Assembly (NCBI RefSeq): GCF_000335475.2
Contig: NZ_ANAH02000016.1
Span: 1-64,000 of the forward strand
Origin: Cystobacter fuscus DSM 2262
GTDB taxonomy: Bacteria; Myxococcota; Myxococcia; Myxococcales; Myxococcaceae
DNA length: 64,000 bases
Direction of reading: 5' to 3'
Shown here one piece after another: positions 1 through 8,269 of this stretch. Position 1 is the first letter of the stretch, and every line of letters begins with the position of its first letter. The notes under the pieces were generated by a model. The model worked only from the letters and a program-made list of their open reading frames with translations. It was not told where the DNA came from and made no database searches. Position numbers and translations under genes: made by a program.

Positions 1-359
1 ACCCTGGTCCGCGGAGGATGGGCGCCCGACCTCCACGGGAGCGAAAGACGGGTGGCGGTGGTACTGCGCCGACGAAGGCAACGAAGCCGGGCGGGAAGGT
101 CGTCAGGGAGTCGGAGTGCCTCGTAGTACCGATGAAGCGGGGGAACGCAGCGAGCGGACCCCGTGGAGGGAAGGGGGCACCGGAACATGGAACCGGGGGA
201 GGGAAAGACGGAGGGGACACCGAGCCCTACAACCGTCTCAACACAACGTCCTCGGATAGTGCTCGCGGCGAAACCATGAGCCGAGGAGCCGGATGCGGGA
301 ATTCTGCACGTCCGGATCTGTGGGGGGCCGGGGTGGGCAACTGCCCCGGCCTACCCGAC
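1..359 (+). mobile_element. Group II intron, 3' portion, lacking a reverse transcriptase ORF
   Basis: This is the 3' part of a bacterial group II intron; its 5' end lies outside the window. Domain V is the 34-nt segment 286-319, which starts GAGCCGGATGCGG and contains the AGC triad. Domain VI is 320-359, with a candidate branch A at 353 and the typical ending CTACCCGAC. Upstream, 40-150 resembles the domain I-III region that precedes the ORF in such introns (ACTGCGCCGACGAAGG and CTCGTAGTACC). No reverse transcriptase is encoded between that block and domain V, so this copy would need a maturase supplied in trans. The 3' exon begins at 360. A second, inverted copy lies at 29458-31877 and is nearly identical over this stretch. 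Confidence 0.85.
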
Positions 360-471
360 AACTCTCCGAGAGGGTGTCAAAGGATTCGAAACTCCGAGAG
401 CCTCCCCGGAGAGGGTGTCCGAGAGGGTGTCTCCGAGAGGGTGTCTCCGAGAGGGTGTCAAAGGATTCGAA
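360..471 (+). repeat. REP-like left end plus short tandem repeat
   Basis: Two copies of GGTGTCAAAGGATTCGAA (373-390 and 454-471) flank a tandem array built on CTCCGAGAGGGTGT (about 411-459). The same motif, followed by the same flanking sequence, starts the truncated transposase fragment at 33822. It is the left arm of the inverted repeat that brackets the RAYT element; the right arm is GAGTTCTTTGACACC. The tandem array probably arose by slippage or repeated insertion of the element end. Confidence 0.75.
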
Positions 472-1540
472 ACGGGGGACTTGAGCGAGAACGAAGCTCG
501 ACGTGGACGGGTAACCGACTGCTCTTCCCGTCTTTCTGAGGACTTGCGGCTGGCCTACAGGGTGCATTCTCGGCTTGGCAGAGCACACGCGGGGGATGGG
601 GATGGGCTGGCCGTTGAGGATGTTCCAGGAGGAGGGCTTCTATTTCGTGACGTCCAGGTGCTTCCAGGGACGGTTTCTGCTGCGGCCCAGCCAGGAGGTG
701 AACGAGGTGGTGGGCGGCGTGCTGGCGCGAGCCGTCCAGCAGAGCGCCGGCACCGTCCGACTGCACGCCTTCACTTTCGCTTCCAACCACTTCCACCTGT
801 TGGTGTGGGCCCGAGGGGCCGCACTTGCATCCTTCATGCAGTACCTGCGCGCCAACCTCTCCAGGAAGGTGGGGCGTTTGGTGGACTGGAGTGGAAGCTT
901 CTGGGAGAGGCGCTACTCGGCGGAGCCGGTGCTGGACGATGCGGCGCTGGTGGGCCGACTGCGCTACGTGCTGGCCCATGGAGTGAAGGAGGGGCTGGTG
1001 GAGAGGAGCGCCGAGTGGCCGGGGCTCACGTGTCTGCCGCAGTTGCTGGGGCCGGCGAAGCGGCTGTTCCAGTGGTTCAACTGGACGAAGCGGTGGAGCA
1101 GGAGGGGAAGCGAGGACATGGCGGCGGGAGAGAGGCGCTTCGCCGAGGAATGGGCCGAGCCCGTGGAGTTGGAGGTGGCGCCCCTGCCGTGTTGGGAAGG
1201 ACTGAGGGAGGAGGAGAGGCAGCGCGCGGTGCGGAGACTGGTGGAGCAGGTGGAAGCCGAGGCTCGCGCACGAGGCACGCCTGTCTTGGGAGCAGGGGCC
1301 GTGCGGGCACAGCACCCGCATCACCGGCCCGAGCAACTCAAGCGCAGTCCTCGGCCGTTGGGGCATGCCTCCACGCACCAGGCCTTGAAGGAGTTGCGCG
1401 AGCAGTACCGCTCCTTCGTCGCGGTGTTCCAAGAGGCGGCGGCTCGGTGGCGGCGGGGAAACTTCTCGGTGAGCTTCCCTCGCTACTCCTTCCCGCCGCG
1501 TGTCGTGCCGGAACGTGTCGCTCGAGTTTTTTGACACCCC
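446..1540 (+). mobile_element. RAYT element bounded by REP-like inverted repeats
   Basis: A unit of about 1.1 kb consists of a left end (GAGAGGGTGTCAAAGGATTCGA), a roughly 100-bp leader, the transposase gene, and a right end (CTCGAG then TTTTTTGACACC, 1521-1538). The ends are inverted copies of each other. Parts of the same unit recur at 26945-27162 (3' part), at 29359-29457 with 31878-31900 (3' part split by an intron), and at 33815-33996 (5' part). This is the only copy in the window with the full gene. Confidence 0.75.
596..1534 (+). CDS. REP-associated Y1-type transposase (RAYT family, TnpA_REP-like)
   Basis: The protein belongs to the IS200-like HUH single-strand transposase group domesticated with REP palindromes. 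The N-terminal GWPLRMF...VTSRCFQGRF matches the family opening ARPLR...HVTxRG. The HUH metal motif is NHFHLLV, with histidines at about 65 and 67. The segment MQYLRANLSR followed by FWERRYSAEPV corresponds to the catalytic-tyrosine helix and the LWQGRY-like motif. The tyrosine normally found in this helix appears to be leucine here; Y83 is the only nearby tyrosine. The 312-residue protein carries a roughly 150-residue charged C-terminal extension. ATG 596 was chosen because the family motif starts right after it; an in-frame TTG at 575 and an ATG at 602 are alternatives. Confidence 0.8.
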   Translation: MGMGWPLRMFQEEGFYFVTSRCFQGRFLLRPSQEVNEVVGGVLARAVQQSAGTVRLHAFTFASNHFHLLVWARGAALASFMQYLRANLSRKVGRLVDWSGSFWERRYSAEPVLDDAALVGRLRYVLAHGVKEGLVERSAEWPGLTCLPQLLGPAKRLFQWFNWTKRWSRRGSEDMAAGERRFAEEWAEPVELEVAPLPCWEGLREEERQRAVRRLVEQVEAEARARGTPVLGAGAVRAQHPHHRPEQLKRSPRPLGHASTHQALKELREQYRSFVAVFQEAAARWRRGNFSVSFPRYSFPPRVVPERVARVF

Positions 1541-1909
1541 GGCGGGCCGGGCCGGGCCGGGCGGGAGACAGGCGGCGGGGACACCCCGGCGGGAGACAGG
1601 CGGGAGTTCTTTGACACCCGGCATAGACACCCGGCATAGGGGAGGCTACCTGGAGGCGAGTTCTTTGACACCTGGAGAGGCAGGCAGAGGCAGGCGGGCG
1701 ACAGACACCTGGAGAGCGAGTTCTTTGACACCTGGAGAGGAGAGAGAGTTCTTTGACACCTGGAGAGCGAGCGAGTTCTTTGACACCTGGAGAGGAGAGG
1801 GGGCGGGGGCGGGCGGGGGCAGGGGGCCAGGGGGCCACGGGCCACAGGGGGCCACCGGCGGGGGCACCGGGCCACCGGGCGGGCGACACCGGTCGAACGT
1901 CTCGGCGTC
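1541..1909. repeat. Minisatellite of REP right ends followed by a G-rich tract
   Basis: GAGTTCTTTGACACC occurs five times within 190 bp (1604-1618, 1658-1672, 1718-1732, 1746-1760, 1773-1787), after the element's own right end at 1524-1538. The copies are separated by variable spacers rich in CTGGAGAG, CAGGCGGG and ACACCCGGCATAG. From about 1795 to 1895 the DNA turns into a GGGGGC/GGGCCAC-rich low-complexity tract. No gene is seen. The unequal spacers argue against a CRISPR and for repeated deposition of, or slippage at, the RAYT end. Confidence 0.75.
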
Positions 1910-2518
1910 TCAGTAGGCCACGACGGTGGGCGCCGTGGTGCTGGTGAAGAAGTCCGGGTAGGTGGCGATGTAGTTGGAGCCGCTCCCGAGCTCGAACGGG
2001 ATGATGCCGACCTTGGTCCCCTGCACCTGGAGGGTGGTGCCATCGGCCAGGAGGGACAGTTCCTTGCAGGAGACGTTCGAGGTGTGGAATTCGTACTGCG
2101 CCAAGAGCTCCGTGAAGCGCACCACCGACAGCGTGTCCGGCGTCAGGTGCAGCAGCCTCAGGTATTCGCTGTTGGAGCCACTCGGCGAGTAATCGTACGT
2201 GTAGCTGACGGCGACCCCGAGGTCGTTCGCGGCAATCGCCAGGTTGGGTTCCGAGTACGATCCCGCGAGCACCACTGTCGCGCTCGGCCACGGGCACGTG
2301 GAGGAGGCCTGCCGGGTGATGATGGGCTCGAACAGAGGCGGATGCGAACTCGAGCTCGTCTTCTGGTAGGTAATGGAGAAGGTGCACCCCTGCGAGACGG
2401 CAGCGGTCAGCGCGGCGGAGGCCGTAGCGGTCTCAATCGACTCATCGGTGGCGGGCCCGCCACAGGCGGAGAGCACGAGGGCGACAGCGAGGGATGCGGT
2501 GGACTTCACAGTAGGCAT
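1910..2518 (-). CDS. Hypothetical lipoprotein
   Basis: This predicted secreted lipoprotein has about 202 residues. The N-terminus from ATG 2518 is MPTVKSTASLAVALVLSACGG, a short basic region, a hydrophobic stretch and a LSAC lipobox. The mature part is Ser/Thr-rich with a few cysteines and ends in a hydrophilic tail. No family is recognised. An upstream in-frame start at 2557 would put 13 residues before the signal peptide and is less likely. It stands alone on the minus strand, next to the repeat tract on one side and the VOC gene on the other. Confidence 0.7.
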   Translation of the reverse strand: MPTVKSTASLAVALVLSACGGPATDESIETATASAALTAAVSQGCTFSITYQKTSSSSHPPLFEPIITRQASSTCPWPSATVVLAGSYSEPNLAIAANDLGVAVSYTYDYSPSGSNSEYLRLLHLTPDTLSVVRFTELLAQYEFHTSNVSCKELSLLADGTTLQVQGTKVGIIPFELGSGSNYIATYPDFFTSTTAPTVVAY

Positions 2519-2567
2519 GGGGTGCTGGACTGAGTCTGCTACAGCGTGCTGTTCCATGTGTTTCCTC

Positions 2568-3173
2568 TCAATCGGCTGGATGCTTCGCGGACCAAAGCTT
2601 CACTGGAGCCCGCTTCTCGTAGGCTTTCCCTTTTGGATAGCCAACCAACTCCATTTCGAGACCCCATGGAGTGAGGAAGTGGACCCATGTTTCGCCTGCC
2701 GTATCGCCTGAAGTCATTGTCATCGGTTCACCGATCACGGTGATGCCCTTTGATTTCAAGTAGGCAACACCCGCCTTGACGTCGTCTGTATAGAATGCAA
2801 TGTGGTGGCCACCCAGGTCTTCATGATCCGGTGGGGCTGTTTTCCCTTTTGAGTCTTCGTACTCAAAGAGCTCGATATTGGAGCCGTGGCCGCAGCGAAG
2901 CATCTTGAGCGTCATGCTTTTCGCTCTGGCTGGGACCTGCGTTTTCCGGTCATTCGACAAGCTGTTCGTCATCGAATGGGGACCGATCTTCGTCACGGCG
3001 ACACAGCCGAATATTTCAGAAAAGAACTTTTCGGCCTCGCGCAGGTTGGGGACTGTGATCCCGACGTGATCGATTCCGGCTGATTGGATTCCAGGCATCT
3101 GCGCCTGGGCTGTTGAGGTCAGGGCGAACACCGCGGCGACTGAGAAAATCAGAGTTCTAGATTTCGAGTTCAT
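2568..3173 (-). CDS. Secreted VOC-family (glyoxalase/dioxygenase fold) protein
   Basis: The sequence IDHVGITVPNLREAEKFFSEIFG opens a vicinal-oxygen-chelate domain; a second half with GGHHIAFYTDDVKAGVAYLKSKG and EMELVGYPKG follows. The candidate metal ligands are the His after ID, the HH of GGHH and the Glu of LEMELV. ATG 3173 gives a clean cleavable signal peptide (MNSKSRTLIFSVAAVFALTSTAQAQ), so the protein is probably periplasmic, which is uncommon for this fold. It is divergent from the LysR gene at 3286, which is probably its regulator. GC content and codon use are clearly lower than in the neighbouring genes, which suggests transfer together with that regulator. The substrate is unknown. 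Confidence 0.8.
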   Translation of the reverse strand: MNSKSRTLIFSVAAVFALTSTAQAQMPGIQSAGIDHVGITVPNLREAEKFFSEIFGCVAVTKIGPHSMTNSLSNDRKTQVPARAKSMTLKMLRCGHGSNIELFEYEDSKGKTAPPDHEDLGGHHIAFYTDDVKAGVAYLKSKGITVIGEPMTMTSGDTAGETWVHFLTPWGLEMELVGYPKGKAYEKRAPVKLWSAKHPAD

Positions 3174-3202
3174 TTTGAATCGGTTGATTTGTTCCGTAAC
3201 CC

Positions 3203-3226
3203 TATCGGAGCTTGCGGGGTTCGATA
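3203..3226. promoter_or_regulatory. Candidate LysR-type operator between divergent genes
   Basis: TATCG (3203-3207) and CGATA (3222-3226) form an interrupted palindrome in the 112-bp gap between the VOC gene and its divergent LysR regulator. LysR proteins classically bind a dyad in such a gap. The spacing is somewhat longer than the T-N11-A box, so this is only a candidate. The LysR gene has a good ribosome site (GGAGGAG, 3275-3281). Confidence 0.35.
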
Positions 3227-3285
3227 AGACGCTATAAACTGAACGCTTTGTTTCTCGAGGCGAACAATGTCCCTGGAGGAGCCAG

Positions 3286-4176
3286 ATGGATCTGAACGCG
3301 GTGATGATGTTCAACCGGGTCGTGAAGGTCGGCGGTTTTTCGAAAGCCGCGGCAGAGCTTGGCGTCACGAAATCGACGATCTCGAAGAAGATCGCCGAGC
3401 TCGAGTCCTACTTGGGAACGACTCTTCTCAGGCGAACGACCAGAAGCCTTCAGCTGACTGACATGGGAAAGCAGTTTCACGAGCAGTCATCGAGAGGGTT
3501 GTCAGAAATCAAGAAGGCGACCGAGCAGGCACAAGCAACAAGTGTTGAACCTCGAGGCCGCTTGCGTGTTACGGCTCCTTCCGATTTCGCGACGAGCATC
3601 CTCGCGCCGCTCCTCGCGGGGTTTTTAGAGACGTATCCGAAAGTCTCGCTCGAAATGATGCTGACCGACAAAGTTCTCGACTTGGTGAATGACGACATCG
3701 ATGTCGCAATCCGGATTGGCCCGATGATGGACTCATCTCTGGGAGCGAAGAAGGTGGGTCGCGATGTTTTTCAGTTGGTGGCGAGCCCCGCGTATATCAA
3801 ACGTTCGCCCTCTCTTCAGGAGCCAGGCGATCTGAAAAAGCACAACTGCCTGGTCTTCACCCCCAAGCCTGACATGCAAAGATGGCGGTTGAAGTCCGGA
3901 GCCTCGAGGACGACTTTCGAGCCAGAGATCAAGTTCATCTCAAACAATGTGACTGCCGTGAAGGCCCTGGTGGTGCAAGGAGCCGGCGTCGCCCTCCTGC
4001 CTGTCTCCAATTGTCGGGAGGAGATCGAAGCAAAGCGCATCAAGGTCGTCATGCCGGAGTGGTCGATGGAAGACGCACCCATTCATTTCGTGTTTCAAAA
4101 ACACCTTTTCATGCCACCGAAGGTTTCGGTTTTTATCTCGTATATGGAACAAAAGATGAAGCCGCTCTTCATCTAA
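3286..4176 (+). CDS. LysR-family transcriptional regulator
   Basis: The 296-residue length is normal for the family. The N-terminal winged helix-turn-helix reads MDLNAVMMFNRVVKVGGFSKAAAELGVTKSTISKKIAELE, and the effector-binding domain starts near residue 90 (GRLRVTAPSDFATSILAPLL). The sequence belongs to the subgroup related to AaeR/DsdC-like regulators with a VTKSTISKKI recognition helix. ATG 3286 is preceded by GGAGGAG. It is divergent from the VOC gene, which it likely controls, and shares that gene's lower GC and different codon use. Confidence 0.92.
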   Translation: MDLNAVMMFNRVVKVGGFSKAAAELGVTKSTISKKIAELESYLGTTLLRRTTRSLQLTDMGKQFHEQSSRGLSEIKKATEQAQATSVEPRGRLRVTAPSDFATSILAPLLAGFLETYPKVSLEMMLTDKVLDLVNDDIDVAIRIGPMMDSSLGAKKVGRDVFQLVASPAYIKRSPSLQEPGDLKKHNCLVFTPKPDMQRWRLKSGASRTTFEPEIKFISNNVTAVKALVVQGAGVALLPVSNCREEIEAKRIKVVMPEWSMEDAPIHFVFQKHLFMPPKVSVFISYMEQKMKPLFI

Positions 4177-4327
4177 TGGCGTACCGACGCGCCATGCTCG
4201 GATGAAGCGCCGAGTGCCACTCCCACTGTTCCACGCGCATCTCGGGGCGCATGGGTCGAAGTCATCTGAGTCGGAGGGGTCGGCACCCGAGCCGGAGCTT
4301 CCCTGGCATGAGGCGACGGTGCCGCGC

Positions 4328-5851
4328 TCAGGGGCCGCAACGCCGCGCATCCGTCCGGACGAACACACGGACGGCTCCGTCGCTCGAAACTTCTTCGAAC
4401 CGGGTATCGCCCAGGAGCGTCTCGAGGAGTTCCTCCCGCGAGGAGGCCCCGAGCAGCAGTGTCTCGACGTGCTGGGGAACGAGCACGACCTGGGCCCGCG
4501 CGTAGTGGTGGAGGAGGAAGCGGTCGTAGCCGTTGGGGACGAAGACGCTCGAGCGGAAGTCCGTCGCCACCACCCGCCGCGAGGCACACTCCTGGACGTG
4601 ACGCGCGAAGGCCTGGCGGAAGTCCTCGTCCACGGGTGAAGGGGGCGCAGGCGGACGATCCCGACGGTCCGATCGAAACGCACGAGCTGGATGAGCGCGA
4701 GCCCGGCGAGTAGCAGCGCGGGTGCCGCCAGGGCCCGAGCCGGGACTCGCCCGCGAGCGACCCATCCTCGCCACCCTTCCGCGAGCCGGCCGAAGCCAGC
4801 CGCCGCGCACACGCCCAGACCGGGTAACAGGAACGCGGAGTTGTAGAACCACAGCAAACGCTTGTCCTGCGCATCCGCCATGAAGAAGAAGGTGCCGGGA
4901 ATGCTGCTGACGAGCGTGGCCGCTGGCGCGAGCAGTTGGATCCACAGGAAGCTGCGTTGGAAGGACACCAGCCCACTGGAGGCCACGTCGTGCACCACCC
5001 TCGCGGGGTCGCTCAACGCGGTGAGCGCCACCTGCCCCCAAGTGTCGCCGTAGTGCGACCAGAAGCGGGTGCCCGGAGGCGTCCCGAGCGCCGGCAGCAG
5101 CACCACGACGCAGAACGCGAGGTAGCCGAGGGACAGCACCGATACCGAGGCCACCCGCCGTGAGAGCTGTTCGCGCGGGGGACGGGCCACCGCGGGCAGC
5201 AACAGGAGCGCCGCCGCCTGGAATGCGAGGAACAGGCCTCCATCCGGGCGCACGCCCAGCGCGACGAGCGTGAGGAGCACCACCCAGCGCATCCGGACGC
5301 CGCGCAGCAGGAGCACGAGCACCGCGGTGGATGCCAGCTGGAAGAACACCTCGAAGTGCGCCGAGAGCGCGACCGTCTTCGTATAGGGATTGAGCGCGAG
5401 GTACACCGCGAAGGCGGCGCAGGCCCAGGGCCGCCAGGGGGCGGAGAGAAGCTGCCGCTCCTCGAGCATGCGCTCGAAGAACCAGACGTGGAGCGCGAGC
5501 GAGCCATACAGCGCCACCAGCCCCAGGAACACGAGCAGGAACTGCGAGTCCGTGAGCAGGAAGAACGGTGCGAGCAGCAGCAGGCTCGGGGTGAAGTGGA
5601 CGGTGAGGTGGTTGAAGTCCCCGTCCGTTACCCAGAAGGGGCGGCCACGGTGCACCGCGTTCGCGAACAGGTCATTCAAGAGGGCCAGGTCGTGGAACGC
5701 GAACAGCCCCCCCCCGGAAGGCGGTCCAAGCACAGTAGAGGGTGTAGGCGAACGAGACGCCGAGCACGGCAATCCACCCACGCGCCCACCCGCCAGACGT
5801 CTTCCCCTGAGATCCCACGGACACTTCTCGGGCGCCGGTACCTCGAACCAT
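4328..5851 (-). pseudogene. DUF2079-type polytopic membrane protein, two frameshifts
   Basis: Three reading frames must be joined to give a typical DUF2079 protein. The N-terminal piece from ATG 5851 contains a membrane helix (WIAVLGVSFAYTLYCAW). The main body (FAFHDLALLNDLF...HFTPSLLLLAPFFLL...ALNPYTKTVAL) has about eight further helices. The C-terminal soluble piece (DEDFRQAFARHV...RFEEVSSDGAVRVFV) ends at 4328. The first shift is at a run of nine C on the plus strand (5707-5715), where eight would restore frame. The second is at CCCCC near 4641-4655, where one base is missing. Either the gene is decayed, one tract is phase-variable, or the sequence has homopolymer errors. The function of the family is unknown. 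Confidence 0.75.
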
Positions 5852-6332
5852 CAGGTCGTCTCTCCTCCTCGATTCCCTCTTAGCATCAACCCGCGCGGCG
5901 CTCGTGTGGCTCGGCGAAGCGCATGGGGCGGAGAGGAGGCCGATGGAGGGGGCGGGGGAGGGCTGGAGCAGAGGGGAGGAGGAGGGCCGCGGACGGGTGG
6001 CTCCTGGGAGGGCAGCCAGTGCCAGCGTGTACCCCAAGGGGCTGCTCGGCTTCTCCACCCGCCTGGCGCACTGCTCGGGTGGCCCCCGCCAGCCGCCCTC
6101 CGCGCCAGCCCTCACCCTCAACATGGCCTCTCTCCCGCCTATACGCCCCCTCGGGACCCTGGGCGTAGGCCTGTCCTGGTAGGCGTCGTGGAGGCCTGGA
6201 GGATGCTGTCCCGCTGTGATGCCACTCACCCCGGGCCAGTGAGTGCCGTCACTGTGGCGCTGGAGTGAACCCGTCAGAGTCCTCGCTCGGCGGTACTGGT
6301 TCCGCCGGGAGCACTTCAGTAGGGGGCAACGC
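5852..6332. other. No gene recognised
   Basis: These 480 bp contain only overlapping open frames with low-complexity composition on both strands and no recognisable protein. The right end presumably holds the promoter of the kelch lipoprotein gene. No clear terminator or operator was seen. Confidence 0.5.
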
Positions 6333-8120
6333 ATGTTTGGCTTCAAGTCATTGAGCTTCAGAGGAAATCCTATCCGGTCTGCCTGGGTATTGGCGCTGTG
6401 GGTGACGCTCGGCCTGGGGGCCTGCACGTCTCCTTCTCCAGAAGAACCAGCCCAGGAAGAGGGCGTGGCGTCCCGCGAGGCGCGAGGCGATGGCATGGTG
6501 TCCACGGAGTGCTCGCCGGGAACGAGCGAGTCTTGCGCCTACACCGGGCCGGCGGGGACTGAGGGAGTAGGCGTGTGCCACGCGGGGGCGCGCACGTGCG
6601 ACGCCTCGGGCTCATGGAGCGCGTGTTCAGGGGAAGTGGTGCCCCAACCGGAGGTGGATGCCAATGCGGTGGACGAGGACTGCGATGGGGTGGCGCGCAT
6701 GTGTGCACCGGGAACGAGCGAGTCTTGCGCCTACACCGGGCCAGCGGGGACTGAGGGAGTAGGCGTGTGCCACGCGGGGGCGCGCACGTGTGCCGCCTCG
6801 GGCTCAACCTGGAGCGCGTGCTCAGGAGAGGTGGTGCCCCAACCGGAGGTGGATGCCAATGCGGTGGACGAGGACTGCGATGGGGTGGCGCGCCTGTGTG
6901 CACCGGGAACGAGCGAGTCTTGCGCCTACACCGGGCCGGCGGGGACCGAGGGGGTGGGCACATGCCAGGCGGGTGCGCGCACGTGCGACGTCTCGGGCAC
7001 CAGTTGGGGAGCCTGTACGGGCGAGGTGATTCCGCAGACCGAGGTTTGTGGCAATGATCTCGATGACGACTGTGATGGCCACGCCAGCCCTTCTTGTGCC
7101 GAGTGGCTCTCGACAGGCTCCATGACCACGAAACGGTGGATGCACAAGGCCGCGTTGTTGGCGAATGGCCAGGTGCTGGTCTCGGGGGGGCACAATGGCA
7201 GTGAGGCCCTGAAGACGGCGGAGCTGTACGACCCCACCAAGGGCACGTGGTCTGTCACGGGCTCGATGAGCATCGAACGCCGTGGGCACGCCGCCACGGT
7301 ATTGCAGGATGGCAAGGTACTGGTCACGGGAGGGGAAGGTCTCAATGGTTGGGCCCTTATGAAGGCGGAGTTGTACGACCCCACCACGGGCACGTGGTCT
7401 TCCGCTGGCTCGATGAGCATCGAACGCTATGGGCACGCCGCCACGGTATTGCCGGATGGCAAGGTACTGGTCACGGGAGGGGAAGGTCCCAATGGTTGGA
7501 CCCTTATGAAGGCGGAGTTGTACGACCCCACCACGGCCACGTGGTCTTCCGCTGGCTCGATGCGCATCGCACGCGCTGGGCACATGGCCACGTTGTTGGC
7601 GAATGGCCAGGTGCTGGTCTCGGGGGGGCACAATGGCAGTGAGGCCCTGAAGACGGCGGAGCTGTACGACCCCACCAAGGGCACGTGGTCTGTCACGGGC
7701 TCGATGCGCATCGAACGCCGTGGGCACGTCGCCACGGTATTGCCGGATGGCAAGGTACTGGTCACGGGAGGGGAAGGTCCCAATGGTTGGACCCTCAGGA
7801 AGGCGGAGCTGTACGACCCCACCAACGGCACGTGGTTGGACACCGACCCGATGAACACTGCACGTTATCTGCCCAGGGCCACGGTATTGCAGGATGGCAA
7901 GGTACTGGTCACGGGAGGGGAAGGTCCCAATGGTTGGGCCCTCGCGACAGCAGAGCTGTACGACCCCACCACGGCCACGTGGTCTTCCGCTGGTTCGATG
8001 GGCATCGCACGTAATAAGCAAACGGCCACGGTACTGCAGAATGGCAAGGTGCTGGTCACGGGAGGGAAAGGTGACGGTGAGTTCCTTAAGAGTGCGGAGC
8101 TGTTCGACCCCGCCCCATGA
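6333..8120 (+). CDS. Kelch-repeat outer lipoprotein with cysteine-rich DEDCDG repeats
   Basis: From ATG 6333 the protein has 595 residues. A signal peptide ends in the lipobox LGAC. It is followed by three copies of a roughly 60-residue module with CAYTGPAGTEGVGVCHAGARTC and the acidic loop DEDCDG, which resembles the putative metal-binding repeats of myxobacterial surface proteins. Seven kelch repeats of about 50 residues follow, each with A/TVLxDGKVLVTGG and AELYDPTxGTW, enough for one seven-bladed beta-propeller. The third cysteine module has DDDCDG. DNA of repeats is almost identical over long stretches (for example around 7150-7390 and 7590-7830), showing recent internal duplication or gene conversion. 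It is probably displayed on the cell surface; the ligand is unknown. The annotated start gives the only good signal peptide. Confidence 0.85.
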   Translation: MFGFKSLSFRGNPIRSAWVLALWVTLGLGACTSPSPEEPAQEEGVASREARGDGMVSTECSPGTSESCAYTGPAGTEGVGVCHAGARTCDASGSWSACSGEVVPQPEVDANAVDEDCDGVARMCAPGTSESCAYTGPAGTEGVGVCHAGARTCAASGSTWSACSGEVVPQPEVDANAVDEDCDGVARLCAPGTSESCAYTGPAGTEGVGTCQAGARTCDVSGTSWGACTGEVIPQTEVCGNDLDDDCDGHASPSCAEWLSTGSMTTKRWMHKAALLANGQVLVSGGHNGSEALKTAELYDPTKGTWSVTGSMSIERRGHAATVLQDGKVLVTGGEGLNGWALMKAELYDPTTGTWSSAGSMSIERYGHAATVLPDGKVLVTGGEGPNGWTLMKAELYDPTTATWSSAGSMRIARAGHMATLLANGQVLVSGGHNGSEALKTAELYDPTKGTWSVTGSMRIERRGHVATVLPDGKVLVTGGEGPNGWTLRKAELYDPTNGTWLDTDPMNTARYLPRATVLQDGKVLVTGGEGPNGWALATAELYDPTTATWSSAGSMGIARNKQTATVLQNGKVLVTGGKGDGEFLKSAELFDPAP

Positions 8121-8269
8121 ACTCGATGCTCCTCCCTACTCGCTGACCCGGGGTTGAATCCGTCCCAAGGTGAGCCTGCGTGCAGCTGCTCGACACGCAG
8201 CCGGATGAGCTGAGCCTCGCTGCGGTCAACCGCCACCTCGACATCAAGGAGCGCGGCGCGTTGTAGGTC

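Noticed and set aside
1-359. Protein-coding frames of 60-170 codons
   Set aside because: The sequence folds as group II intron domains and recurs, inverted, as non-coding intron sequence at 29.5-29.8 kb.
360-1800. CRISPR array
   Set aside because: The repeated units are the REP ends; spacers are shared, low-complexity and of irregular length, and no cas gene is present.
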